Source: Anaerolineae bacterium (GTDB taxonomy: Bacteria > Chloroflexota > Anaerolineae > B4-G1 > SLSP01). Taken from it: a stretch of 33,529 nt of DNA. The translations under genes and the position numbers were made by a program. The stretch is from the NCBI GenBank assembly GCA_026645815.1, contig JAPKMR010000039.1:1-33529 (forward strand). Reading direction: 5' to 3'. How positions within the stretch are numbered: the first letter of the stretch is position 1; each line of letters begins with the position of its first letter. This document shows positions 8,515-17,054 of the stretch, in pieces. The notes under the pieces were generated by a model. It saw nothing but the letters and a program-made list of their open reading frames with translations. It was not told where the DNA came from and ran no database searches.

Positions 8515-10488
8515 TTAAGGCTGCTCCAGGCGCAGGCTTTCTATATTCCAGAGGCTGAAACTGCCGGTGGATTCGGGCGCGTAACCGCCGACCTCAGGCC
8601 GGATTACCGAGATTTGTAGCCGCAGAAAGAGCGGCAGCGCGGGCAATTGCCCGGCGAAACGCTGTTGTGCCGTCTGGTGCCCGGTGATGAATTCCGCCGA
8701 GCCTGGCAGGGCATTCTGCGCTTGTGCGCATGCGGTATCGAAATCTGTATCAATGAACCCCGCCAGATTCAAGCCCGACCAGTTATTAGCCTCACTGGGA
8801 ATTTCGGTACTCATATAGCGTTGGCAGGGGGGTGGGTCGAATTCCGTCATCCACGCAAAGGAAGCCAGGTCGAAATTGCGTCCGAACAGGGGACCATCGG
8901 CGCTCATGGCGAAAAACTCTGTCACGGGTAGCTGGCTGATGGTGACATCCATCCCGCAGAATGCCAGGTCACTTTGGAATTGCTCCAGATACGTCATCGG
9001 CGAGGCCGTTGTGGATTGCCAGCGAAATGCCAGTGGGGTTTTATCGCGTATCCCTGGAATGCCATACGCCTCACGGGTACCATTGCCATCCTCATCTCGC
9101 CAGCCTATCTCGTCCAGCAACGCCTTGCCACGTTCGGGATTATACGGATACGTTGCCAGGTCTTCGGCATAAAGCGGATGCTCGGCTGGAAGATAAGAAT
9201 CCATGACGGAGGCTTTCCCATGCAGCTGCGTCTTGACGATGCCCTCGCGGTTGAGGCAATACGCAATGGCCTGTCGGGTGCGTGCATCCTCAAAGAAGTC
9301 AGGGCGTTTGGTTTTCGAAGCCGGATTGATGTTGAAATCGAGGTGCTCCCAGCGAGTGTCGGGTGTGAACACCGGAATCGCCAGAGATTGCTCCTCCAGG
9401 CGCAGCAGGAGCGGCACCAGGTCTTCCAGGTCGGCGCGCTCCGTGATGATATCGCAATCTCCGGAAAGGAGCTGAGCCACGGCATCGTTGACATCTGGAA
9501 TGAAACGAAAAACGATTTTGTCAACGCCTGGTTGACCTTCTCCGGCGCTGAAATACGCCTGATTTTGCACCAAAGTGATTTGGCTTCCTGGGAGCCATTC
9601 TTCCACCACAAAGGCTCCCCATCCCATAGGCGCGCGTGTGGATTCAGGGGCTTTGAGCAGGTCGGCAGCCCGGTATTTCAAGCTAACCTGCCACAGCTGT
9701 CGTGGCAACGGCATCCAGAAGTTGCTCGCGTATTGGGGATCAATGAATCCCGGCAGACCGGTCCAGACGACGGTTTGCTCGTCCAGCGCGCGATAGCTCG
9801 CTGTACGCTCCACGGCATCCTTATCCGTTGGTGTACTGGCATCTGCGTCAATCTCGTAGCTGTAGACTGAATCATCCGCAGTGACCGGCGTGCCATCTGA
9901 CCACCGCACACCCTCTCGCAATCGGAAAGTGACCGCTAACTGTTCCATCTCCACCGGCTCTCCGGTGAAAGTCACTGCGCAGGCGGCGCTGTAACACCCC
10001 GCCGGGCGTACGGCCATGCCTTCAGCCAGCGTCACCGGATTATTCGCCGCATCAACCGCGCGGTCCCCGGTCTGCAGAATCACTTTGGCAATAGTAGCAT
10101 CCTTGCCGCCCAGCTCTGGCAGCATTTCGAGAATGACAGGTTGATAGGTGTAATCGCGGTAGTCTATGGGACCATCATAGAGCGCTTGCAGGATATGACG
10201 CGCTGTGCGCCGCGAGTTGCTATACCAGTAGAGCGACTCGGGTTCTTGTTCCTGGCAGATGGTGAGGCTAATGGGTTGGGGTGTTGGCGTGGGAGTGGGC
10301 GCCGGCGTCGGGGTTGTGGTAGGGGTCGGCGTCGGCGTGACGCCCACCTCGGTTGCAAGGCTCTCGCCGGGTGTTGGGGTAGATGTGGCTGTGAGTGTCA
10401 TCACCGCCGGCTGAAAGTTGGCGCATCCAACGAGCAGGCTACATATCAGTAAAGGTGTGATACAAACCCACAATCTTCTTGATCCCAT
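8515..10488 (-). CDS. ABC transporter family-5 solute-binding lipoprotein (orphan)
   Basis: This 657-residue protein has a lipoprotein signal ending in LLVGC. A low-complexity TPTPTP-type linker (about residues 45-75) tethers the domain to the membrane. The SBP_bac_5 domain is in normal order: VRWSDGTPVTADD early, then PMGWGAFVVEEW, then the DINPAS and TRQAIAYCLNREGIV helix and YNPERGKALLDEIGW. It probably delivers a peptide- or oligosaccharide-like ligand to an importer encoded elsewhere or to the transporter on the opposite strand. AGGAG precedes the ATG by 6-7 bases. It lies 139 bp downstream of the sigma factor gene in the same direction and may be co-transcribed with it. Confidence 0.9.
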   Translation of the reverse strand: MGSRRLWVCITPLLICSLLVGCANFQPAVMTLTATSTPTPGESLATEVGVTPTPTPTTTPTPAPTPTPTPQPISLTICQEQEPESLYWYSNSRRTARHILQALYDGPIDYRDYTYQPVILEMLPELGGKDATIAKVILQTGDRAVDAANNPVTLAEGMAVRPAGCYSAACAVTFTGEPVEMEQLAVTFRLREGVRWSDGTPVTADDSVYSYEIDADASTPTDKDAVERTASYRALDEQTVVWTGLPGFIDPQYASNFWMPLPRQLWQVSLKYRAADLLKAPESTRAPMGWGAFVVEEWLPGSQITLVQNQAYFSAGEGQPGVDKIVFRFIPDVNDAVAQLLSGDCDIITERADLEDLVPLLLRLEEQSLAIPVFTPDTRWEHLDFNINPASKTKRPDFFEDARTRQAIAYCLNREGIVKTQLHGKASVMDSYLPAEHPLYAEDLATYPYNPERGKALLDEIGWRDEDGNGTREAYGIPGIRDKTPLAFRWQSTTASPMTYLEQFQSDLAFCGMDVTISQLPVTEFFAMSADGPLFGRNFDLASFAWMTEFDPPPCQRYMSTEIPSEANNWSGLNLAGFIDTDFDTACAQAQNALPGSAEFITGHQTAQQRFAGQLPALPLFLRLQISVIRPEVGGYAPESTGSFSLWNIESLRLEQP

Positions 10489-10627
10489 GCGTCACTCCTG
10501 AAGCGCGATATTGGGGAGTTGCCTCGGTGCAGGTCTTCGTTGAGGGCAATTCTATGCTTTCCCGAGCAGACCGCATTCACCAGGCTTAACAGGAGCGGAT
10601 GCCCCGTGATACACCTGACTCATTACG

Positions 10628-11200
10628 CTAGGTGAACTCATATCTGAGTTCGGGCACAGGTCGCTGGCGTTTGGTGAGCACTTCTCGCAGGCGCTCGCGT
10701 GCATAGTGCAACCGCGATTTCACTGTGCCTACCGGCAGGTCCAAAATTCGGGCAATTTCCTCCAGCGGTAAATCCTCAAGATAGAAGAGCGTGACCACTG
10801 CGCGATGGGAGGTCGGTAGATTGGCGACCACTTCGCGGAGCAGCATTGCCGTTTCCTGCTCCTCGGTGCGATGATCGGGCGAGGGGAACATGCTGGGTAA
10901 TCCTGATACCCATTCCAGCAGGTCCTCAACAGGCTGCGTCCAACGAATTTTGGCAGACCAATCGTAGACCAGGTTCAAGGTGACGCGATACAGCCATGGT
11001 TCAAGTGGGCGGTTGGTATCTACGGTTTTAGCGTAGGTGTACAGGCGCACGAAACATTCCTGGAGAATGTCTTCAGCAGCCCGGTGGTCGCGCGTCGCGG
11101 CCAAAGCTACACGATAGACCAGGTCTTTATATTGTTCGTAGAGCTGCCCCAGTGCGTTGAGATCGCCCCGCTGGAGCTGCTGTATCAGGGATTGCTCCAT
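10628..11200 (-). CDS. ECF-type RNA polymerase sigma factor
   Basis: This group-4 sigma factor directs RNA polymerase to alternative promoters. In its 190 residues, region 2 spans about 20-90 (AAEDILQECFVRLYTYAK, then a PWLYRVTLNLVYDW stretch). Region 4 spans about 125-180 with a helix-turn-helix (LPLEEIARILDLPVGTVKSRLHYARERLRE). The ATG at 11200 lies inside the last codons of trmD, so the genes overlap by 16 bp and are likely co-transcribed; only a weak AGGAT precedes it. No anti-sigma gene lies next to it, which is unusual for the class. Its downstream neighbour is the orphan binding lipoprotein. Confidence 0.93.
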   Translation of the reverse strand: MEQSLIQQLQRGDLNALGQLYEQYKDLVYRVALAATRDHRAAEDILQECFVRLYTYAKTVDTNRPLEPWLYRVTLNLVYDWSAKIRWTQPVEDLLEWVSGLPSMFPSPDHRTEEQETAMLLREVVANLPTSHRAVVTLFYLEDLPLEEIARILDLPVGTVKSRLHYARERLREVLTKRQRPVPELRYEFT

Positions 11201-11982
11201 ACACCATCCTGTTCCACTACCGTATCGTTACCGTCTGAATCTGCGTTTTGATTTGCCGGCGGCTTATCCAATTGTGCCACAAATGCACGTTCTTCGACGC
11301 TCAGTTCCATTCTGGCGAGCAACTCCGGGCGCCGCAACCAGGTGCGACGCAGCGCTTCCTGTCTGCGCCAGCGAGAAATCGCGGCATGATTCCCAGAGCG
11401 CAGTACCTCTGGAACTTCAACGCCATCATAAGTCAATGGGCGGGTATATTGTGGCCCTTCCAGCAAACCGCTGGCAAAAGAATCCTTTTGGGCGCTCTCG
11501 CCATCGCCGAGCACGCCTGGAATCCAGCGTGCTAGCGCATCAATCATGACCATCGCCGGCAGCTCGCCCCCGGTAAGCACGTAATCCCCGATCGAAATCT
11601 CATCCGGCTGTAGCGCGATGCGCACCCGCTCATCGAAACCCTCGTAATGTCCACAAATGAGCAGTAACCGTGAGTGCTGCGCCAATTCCTGCGTGATTGC
11701 CTGATTGAAGGGTCGCCCTTGTGGGCTTAATAGCACCACCGGAAACTGCGCAATGCCCCGGATTGCCCCCACTGCCCGCAAGATAGGCTCAGGCTTGAGC
11801 AACATGCCTTCGCCGCCGCCGTAGGGCAAATCATCCGTCAGCTGATGCCGGTCGAGCGCATAATCACGTAGTTGGTGGATGACAATAGTGAGATGCCCGC
11901 GCTCCTGTGCCCGCTTCAAAATACTCTCCTGTAGCGGACCCAAAAACATCCCTGGGAACAAGGTCAAGACATCAACGTACAT
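11185..11982 (-). CDS. trmD: tRNA (guanine-37-N1)-methyltransferase TrmD
   Basis: TrmD methylates G37 of tRNAs reading CNN codons, using S-adenosylmethionine and a trefoil-knot (SPOUT) fold, and so prevents frameshifting. The 265-residue protein starts with the typical YVDVLTLFPGMF. It has LPYGGGEGMLLKPEP, then LLSPQGRPFNQ, CGHYEGFDERV and ISIGDYVLTGGELPAM, which form the AdoMet knot and active site. The C-terminal domain has GLLEGPQYTRP and VPEVLRSGNH. The last 20 or so residues are a non-conserved tail overlapping the sigma gene. The usual neighbours (rimM, rplS, rpsP) are absent. No Shine-Dalgarno sequence precedes the ATG. Confidence 0.98.
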   Translation of the reverse strand: MYVDVLTLFPGMFLGPLQESILKRAQERGHLTIVIHQLRDYALDRHQLTDDLPYGGGEGMLLKPEPILRAVGAIRGIAQFPVVLLSPQGRPFNQAITQELAQHSRLLLICGHYEGFDERVRIALQPDEISIGDYVLTGGELPAMVMIDALARWIPGVLGDGESAQKDSFASGLLEGPQYTRPLTYDGVEVPEVLRSGNHAAISRWRRQEALRRTWLRRPELLARMELSVEERAFVAQLDKPPANQNADSDGNDTVVEQDGVWSNP

Positions 11983-11989
11983 TACTTCT

Positions 11990-12017
11990 ATTTTAACATT
12001 AGATCAAACCAGGACAA
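11990..12017 (-). promoter_or_regulatory. Candidate promoter of trmD, possibly leaderless
   Basis: On the minus strand TTGTCC (12017-12012) is separated by 16 bp from TAAAAT (11995-11990). The TrmD ATG at 11982 begins only 7 bases after the -10 box, close to where transcription should start. No ribosome binding site lies between. This fits a leaderless or nearly leaderless transcript. Confidence 0.4.
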
Positions 12018-12021
12018 GCGG

Positions 12022-12081
12022 CGGGTGCGTTCGACGAAAGATGTTTTTTGCGGCGGGGCAAAGCCCCGCCGCAAAAAACAC
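12022..12081. repeat. Truncated hairpin repeat copy, also a likely bidirectional terminator
   Basis: CGGGTGCGTTCGACGA (12022-12037) resembles the start of the longer repeat units at 16890 and 17060. It is followed by a perfect 18-bp stem (12042-12059 with 12063-12080) closed by the loop AAA. Runs of six T and six A flank the GC core, so it works as a terminator for the minus-strand gene that ends at 12098. Confidence 0.75.
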
Positions 12082-12097
12082 ATGCTTGAACCCTGTT

Positions 12098-14782
12098 CTA
12101 TCTGGCGCGCCCGTGCCCAAGGCTGCGCTGATAGTCGAGCAACTCTCGCTTGCGTTGCTGCACCAACAAGCGCGCCTGGATGGGCCAGGTGGCGCTATAG
12201 CGCACACGCACCGTCATTTCTCCCAGGAGATTGGAGATATCTTCAGGCTCGAGCGCCGCCAGCTGCTCGAACAGGTAGATCCCTGCAGCATTGAGCGCCG
12301 CCTCGATTTTGACGCCAATGCTCCAGATGCGTTTGAGATTGTCTGGAGCCACCAGCGTCCGTTCCGGTGGTTGTGGGGCGGCGACCGGCGCCTCCATCAG
12401 AGCCGTGATGGGCTGACTTTCAATCGCTTTCGTCAATAGCTCCGGCGCCGGCAGCAACCAGCGGTAGTCATTATCCAGCGCCTGGCGGAAATCTTCCTGG
12501 ATTTCGGGCTTGTCGTGAATGAGCCAATCATCGCCGGCCCAGCGATAGAGGAGTGCGCAGCGAATTTGTTGCGCGTAGGGCTGCTGGTTCCAGCGGTTGA
12601 TCTCGGTATACATGGCGCGAACCCAGCCAATGTTCTGGTTGATCCATCCCTGATTGTGGGTGCAGTTCGGCGCTGCGTCTGGGCGGCAGATGTGGTTGGT
12701 CTCCGTCAGGTAGACGGGTAGGTCGCGCCATTTCAGCGGAATGCGCTCCATAAACAGCCGGTAAGTCTGGAAATCGAAGTAGTGGTCTCCCAACAGCGCA
12801 TCTCCAAATGTTGCCAGGCTGGTGATACCATTGACCGAAGGCCCATGGGTATAAGCGTGCAGGATAAAACCATCCAGCGCCGGAATGTTTTCCAACATCG
12901 TCTGGAAATAGTCGAGCGGGCGCCATCGCGCATTCCCGAGCAGCGGCATCGGCGCCGAGTTGTATGGATCTATCGCCCCTGGGCAAACAACGGCGCCCGG
13001 CAACACGGCTTTGATGGCGGCATAGACCTTGTTAAAGGCTTGTGCAAACAGTTCGGCTGTGATGTGCTCGTAAAGCTGCCCGTGATCACCTGGGTGTTCG
13101 GTCGGGTTGTTCTGCTCATTGCCGATTTGAATGGTCCACTGGAACTGGGCATTGAGGGCGCTATCCGCCTTCAGGTAGAGTTCGACCCAACGGGCGCAGG
13201 TCGCAGCAAAATCATCATAGTGCGCGGATACTGGCAGGGTCCCGCTGGGATAGTAACCGTGGCTCAGGCGGATGACGACCCCATAACCTTGCTGTGCCCA
13301 ATCCCATAGCCGGTTCCGTTGATCGGCATCTAAACCGATACTGTTGGGATGCCGCCCGAGCGTTTCGGTGAAGAAAACCCAGCCTTTCTTATTTTTCCCG
13401 TTGTAAAGTCCACGGAGACCATCTCGAAAATGGACGTCATCGCTGAGTTTTGCGGCATGTACGCCAAAGATATGGGGCGCGAGACCTTTGGACAGGTCTG
13501 CCGAAGTCGCCAGTCGCCGTGTGTCGCTCTGTCGCGGGGCGCGAACATACCACGCGGCAACGAAGCCCTCATGCCGTGAGGGGGTGCGAACGCGAATCCA
13601 TTGATTCTGGTGTCCCACTTTCTTACCGGCAGCGGTAGGGTCTTCCAGTACCTCCAAAACCGTGCTATGGGGCACCCACCAGACTTGCGCCGCGCTTGTG
13701 CTGGGTTGCTGGCGCACCCGCAGACCGGCATCAGGGCTTTCAACGATGATCCAGGAGAGAGGCCCTTCCACGGGTTGCGGCACAACGGGGTTAGGCTCGG
13801 CGGTTTGCAGCTTGGTATACCAGGCTGCGACATAACCTGTCTGCCCGTTGGGCGCTTGCACCTTGAGCCATTGGCCCTGTTTGCCCACTTTTTGTTTGAC
13901 CACGGCCTCTGTTTCCAGTGCTTTGAGCAGGGTTTCGTGGGCCATTTCTGCGAGGATAGTGTATTGCGTCCCGGGTCCACTGCGCAGTTTGAGGGGCGTG
14001 TCCGGGCTATCTATGACGACGAAGAACACTGCCGGGGGTGGGGGAGGTGGCGGCGGCGGCGCCAGCTGCACATACCAGGCGGCAACATAGCCCACTTTAT
14101 TATCCGGTGTTCGAATCCATAACCACTGGTTGTTTTGCCCGACCTTGTTTTGTCCCTGTTCGGCATCTTCCAGCACGCCCAGGGTCGCGCCGTGGTCGGC
14201 TTTGCCCACCAGGTCTGCACCGACATAAGGTCCTTCGCGAACATTGAGATAGCCCAACTCTGGGCTATTCACCGTAACGTGGAACGTGGGTTGTGCGGGC
14301 GGCGTGGGTGGGTTCCCGCCCCCGGATTGGAATGGGTCGAGGAGCGGGGTTGGATCAATAATATCGTGTGGGTAGGTAGTCTGCCCTGCCTGGGTAGTTC
14401 CCTTTTTCTTCAGCGTGAGGTGCAGATGGGACCCGGTAGAATTTCCTGTGTCATCTGCCAGGGCGATAAGTTGTCCGGTGCGTACCACTTGTCCCCGTAC
14501 GACCACCACTTGATCGAGATGCGCATAGATGGTCTCGTAGCCATCGTCATGTTGTATGCGCACTTGATTACCATAGGGCAGCTGCATCGGGTTGGAGTTG
14601 CCATCGAGCCGAATATCACTCACAAACCCGTCGGCGACGGCGTAGATCTCGCTTCCCAATGGGGCCATGAAGTCCAGGCCCTCGTGTCCTGGGAGTCCGA
14701 ACTTGTTGTAAACTTGCGGATTCGCCCCAAAGACCTGCGTAATCGTGCCATATTGGGTTGGCCAGCGAAGTCGAAATGCCAT
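12098..14782 (-). CDS. Leaderless M23 peptidase / three SH3b / glycosidase-like / HhH multidomain protein
   Basis: This 894-residue protein combines wall-hydrolase parts. Residues 1-150 form a LytM (M23) domain with H33xxxD37 and H119xH121 plus H88, the expected zinc and catalytic residues, so it should cut peptide cross-bridges. Three bacterial SH3 domains follow (about 168-240, 253-325, 343-413), each ending in GYVAAWY or GFVAAWY and separated by proline runs. Residues 435-778 look like a TIM-barrel glycosidase with IGNEQN (E556, acid/base position) and YLTETN (E694, nucleophile position), a clan GH-A-like pattern. Residues 813-855 are a helix-hairpin-helix-like tail. No signal peptide or membrane segment is present. 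AAAGGAGGAAAG precedes the ATG. It forms a pair with the gene upstream. Confidence 0.88.
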   Translation of the reverse strand: MAFRLRWPTQYGTITQVFGANPQVYNKFGLPGHEGLDFMAPLGSEIYAVADGFVSDIRLDGNSNPMQLPYGNQVRIQHDDGYETIYAHLDQVVVVRGQVVRTGQLIALADDTGNSTGSHLHLTLKKKGTTQAGQTTYPHDIIDPTPLLDPFQSGGGNPPTPPAQPTFHVTVNSPELGYLNVREGPYVGADLVGKADHGATLGVLEDAEQGQNKVGQNNQWLWIRTPDNKVGYVAAWYVQLAPPPPPPPPPAVFFVVIDSPDTPLKLRSGPGTQYTILAEMAHETLLKALETEAVVKQKVGKQGQWLKVQAPNGQTGYVAAWYTKLQTAEPNPVVPQPVEGPLSWIIVESPDAGLRVRQQPSTSAAQVWWVPHSTVLEVLEDPTAAGKKVGHQNQWIRVRTPSRHEGFVAAWYVRAPRQSDTRRLATSADLSKGLAPHIFGVHAAKLSDDVHFRDGLRGLYNGKNKKGWVFFTETLGRHPNSIGLDADQRNRLWDWAQQGYGVVIRLSHGYYPSGTLPVSAHYDDFAATCARWVELYLKADSALNAQFQWTIQIGNEQNNPTEHPGDHGQLYEHITAELFAQAFNKVYAAIKAVLPGAVVCPGAIDPYNSAPMPLLGNARWRPLDYFQTMLENIPALDGFILHAYTHGPSVNGITSLATFGDALLGDHYFDFQTYRLFMERIPLKWRDLPVYLTETNHICRPDAAPNCTHNQGWINQNIGWVRAMYTEINRWNQQPYAQQIRCALLYRWAGDDWLIHDKPEIQEDFRQALDNDYRWLLPAPELLTKAIESQPITALMEAPVAAPQPPERTLVAPDNLKRIWSIGVKIEAALNAAGIYLFEQLAALEPEDISNLLGEMTVRVRYSATWPIQARLLVQQRKRELLDYQRSLGHGRAR

Positions 14783-14827
14783 AATGCTTTCCTCCTTTCA
14801 AGGGTGGGAGATGGCGGCGTTTCCATC

Positions 14828-15814
14828 TTAGCGTCCTGATAATAGATTGTACAGGCGTTGCTCCAGTTCGCTGGCGGTGTTGGCTTTCAGGGCGATGTAA
14901 GTAACGCCGGGATAATGTTCGGCATACCAGTCAGCGCTAAGCCCTGTACCGATATCCTCAGGGTTGATGGCGATGACGGTGCGCGAATTGAGATCACCGA
15001 TGCCGGCATCATCTGCCGAGAAACCTAGCGTGACTTGGAAAGTCAGCGTGGTCCGCGCCGCTGCCATGATCCAGTTGACCGGACAGTTGGAGGGCAACAA
15101 CACATAGGTCCGCATGTATTGGACCCGTGGCGTACCGCGCACGGGAATGGGTTCTGGCTCTGGTTCGGGTTCAGGCTCTGGTGGCGCGGTCACCTCAGTC
15201 AACGTAAAGGCGTCCATAAACCAGTTGTTAGCAAAACCCCATTTGGCTTTGCACTCCAACCAGATTTGCGCTTTGCCATCTGCTGGCGCGGTAAATTCGA
15301 CCCAGACATCACAATAACGGCCAAAAGCGAAGTTCCCGCTCTGAATGTTGAACCAATCGGTCCATTCTACAGGGTCATCTTCACCCTGTGGCCATGGCGT
15401 ATTGAGGGCGCTCCAGCCCGCGCGCGCCTCAGCCGCCCAAATATCCTGTGCCCAGACCTTGCCATTGGGACCATAGTGCTCGACAATGTCGGGGAAGACC
15501 TTGGCTGTAAAGCGATAACGTGCGCCCGGCGTCAGCCCGGTAACGTTCTGCGTTACCGCAAAATAGAGCGGGGAAAAGGCCTTGAAAACTTTCCAACAAA
15601 ACTCGCCCGTAAGGAAGAAAAGAGGTTTTTCTACCTCCGGCGCATGATGAATGTACCACACAGTAGATTCGGGGCGATAGGCCGGGGCGCTGCTGCCCGG
15701 GAAGATGACATTGTCTAGCCAGTAAAGTCGCCAACCGTCGGGCACAACAATTTCAGTGATGTTGTCTTGGTGATGATGACCCTGATCGAAATTGGGATTT
15801 TGTAACAGGTTCAT
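14828..15814 (-). CDS. Carbohydrate-binding-like protein with PEPEPE linker
   Basis: I recognise the style of this 328-residue protein but no exact family. It opens with LLQNPNFDQG, the usual start of CBM-type beta-sandwich domains. Aromatic-rich strands continue to FMDAFTLTEV near residue 210, and a PE-repeat linker follows. The C-terminal domain of about 100 residues contains ADWYAEHYPGVTYIALKAN and may bind or mimic a hydrolase. No signal peptide is present although the linker style is extracellular. The gene lies 45 bp upstream of the M23/SH3b protein in the same direction, so the two probably act together on a wall or polysaccharide. AAAGGAAT precedes the ATG. Confidence 0.75.
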   Translation of the reverse strand: MNLLQNPNFDQGHHHQDNITEIVVPDGWRLYWLDNVIFPGSSAPAYRPESTVWYIHHAPEVEKPLFFLTGEFCWKVFKAFSPLYFAVTQNVTGLTPGARYRFTAKVFPDIVEHYGPNGKVWAQDIWAAEARAGWSALNTPWPQGEDDPVEWTDWFNIQSGNFAFGRYCDVWVEFTAPADGKAQIWLECKAKWGFANNWFMDAFTLTEVTAPPEPEPEPEPEPIPVRGTPRVQYMRTYVLLPSNCPVNWIMAAARTTLTFQVTLGFSADDAGIGDLNSRTVIAINPEDIGTGLSADWYAEHYPGVTYIALKANTASELEQRLYNLLSGR

Positions 15815-15892
15815 AGGGTATTCCTTTCGTCAATCTGACCGATATTTTCTTGGTGAACGTCGTGAGATTTCTGTAAGCCTACTTTTTGAGTC

Positions 15893-16738
15893 TTAACCAT
15901 CACCAGGGCGGGTGCAGGGTTGGCAGATGGGGCAGAAATACGTGCTCCGCTGCGCTTGAACGATGCGTTCGAGGGTATAACCGCACCGGGGGCAGCGCTC
16001 TCCTGCCCGGTCGTAGACCGCCAGGTGCAGCTGTTGTTGGCCTGAACTGCCATCGGGGTAAACATATTGCCGGTCTGAAAGGGTGGCGCCGCCATGTTCC
16101 ACACCCTCTCTGAGCACACTCACAATGGTTCCGTGCAAGCAGGTTGCCTCGGCCTCGGTGAGGGTCTGGGCTGCTCTCAAGGGATGGATGCCTGCGCGCC
16201 AGAGTGCCTCATTGACATAAATGTTCCCTAATCCGGCGAGAAAATTCTGATCGAGCAAGAGACGCTTGATCTCGCCGCGATGGCTTTGCAGAGCTGTGCT
16301 TAACCAGGTAGTGGTGAATTCCGGGCTGAGGGGTTCGGGTCCAAGGGCGCCGGTGATGATATGGGAATTTTCAACCAGGTAGAACCGGCCAAACTTCCGT
16401 GGGTCAACGTAATCCAGCCTGGTACCATCATCCAGCAGAAAACGCGCGCGCGTATGCAGGTCGTCTTTTGCTGGTGTGCCTGCCTCTTGGATGCGGAATT
16501 TGCCCGTCATCCGCAAGTGTACTAACCACGTCTTGCCTGTATTCAGGTTGAAGCTGAGGAATTTGCCTCGTCGTCCAACCTCAAGAACACTGGTTTTCAG
16601 TAATTCATAGACAAATTCTGCTGGTGAAGGCCGCTCCACGGTGCGTGCCCAGAGAATCTCCACAGCATCGAAATGCCGTTGGAGCAACCGCGGGCGCAGC
16701 TGCCGTGCAATCGTCTCAACTTCTGGCAATTCCGGCAC
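15893..16738 (-). CDS. mutM: Formamidopyrimidine-DNA glycosylase
   Basis: MutM (Fpg) removes 8-oxoguanine and formamidopyrimidines and nicks the abasic site. The 281-residue protein begins PELPEVE, where Pro2 is the Schiff-base nucleophile and Glu3 the acid. Lys59 is in RRGKFLSF. The H2TH segment reads LLDQNFLAGLGNIYVNEALW, and the C-terminal zinc finger is CPRCGY ... QRSTYFCPIC. The start is a GTG preceded by GGAGGGG, and the length is normal for the family. The neighbouring genes give no functional link. Confidence 0.98.
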   Translation of the reverse strand: MPELPEVETIARQLRPRLLQRHFDAVEILWARTVERPSPAEFVYELLKTSVLEVGRRGKFLSFNLNTGKTWLVHLRMTGKFRIQEAGTPAKDDLHTRARFLLDDGTRLDYVDPRKFGRFYLVENSHIITGALGPEPLSPEFTTTWLSTALQSHRGEIKRLLLDQNFLAGLGNIYVNEALWRAGIHPLRAAQTLTEAEATCLHGTIVSVLREGVEHGGATLSDRQYVYPDGSSGQQQLHLAVYDRAGERCPRCGYTLERIVQAQRSTYFCPICQPCTRPGDG

Positions 16739-16880
16739 GCAACCCCTCCTATTCCGTGGTTGATACTAAGGGACTGTAAAAGTATAACTTCCCGTTTATG
16801 GTCGTGCTTTAACAGTGAAATTCGGGAACTTATAGATTTACGAACTCTTAGTATAGGTCAAGTTTCGTTATCGTCAAAAT

Positions 16881-17054
16881 CCCAGCGCCGGGGTGCGTTT
16901 CAAAACGGGGGCAAAAATCTCAGGCGCTCCTACAGGGCGCAGGGGAAAATTGATTTTTGGCGGTGGGGCAAAGCCCCACCGCCAAAAATCAACCAAAGAA
17001 AGGCATTTGTATGATGGTAGTCTTGCTTTTACCCCAAAGTTGAAACGCACTCAA
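16881..17054 (+). repeat. Hairpin-bearing intergenic repeat, unit A (about 170 bp)
   Basis: The unit starts near GGGGTGCGTTTCAAAACGG. It contains a small inverted repeat (GCGC(T/C)CC with GGGCGC, about 16925-16940) and then a perfect 20-bp stem (16950-16969 with 16973-16992, loop AAA). It ends in AAAGGCATTTGTA ... GTCTTGCTTTTACCCCAAA. Unit B repeats the same order about 169 bp later. Short frames through it give similar peptides in other copies, but it does not look like a gene. Confidence 0.85.

Noticed and set aside
8974..9870. Plus-strand frame of 298 codons inside the minus-strand binding protein
   Set aside because: It is opposite a well-supported lipoprotein gene and has no recognisable domain or ribosome binding site.
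14035..14090. Glycine/proline-coding simple repeat in the SH3b protein
   Set aside because: It is an ordinary polyproline linker between SH3b domains, not a separate repeat element.
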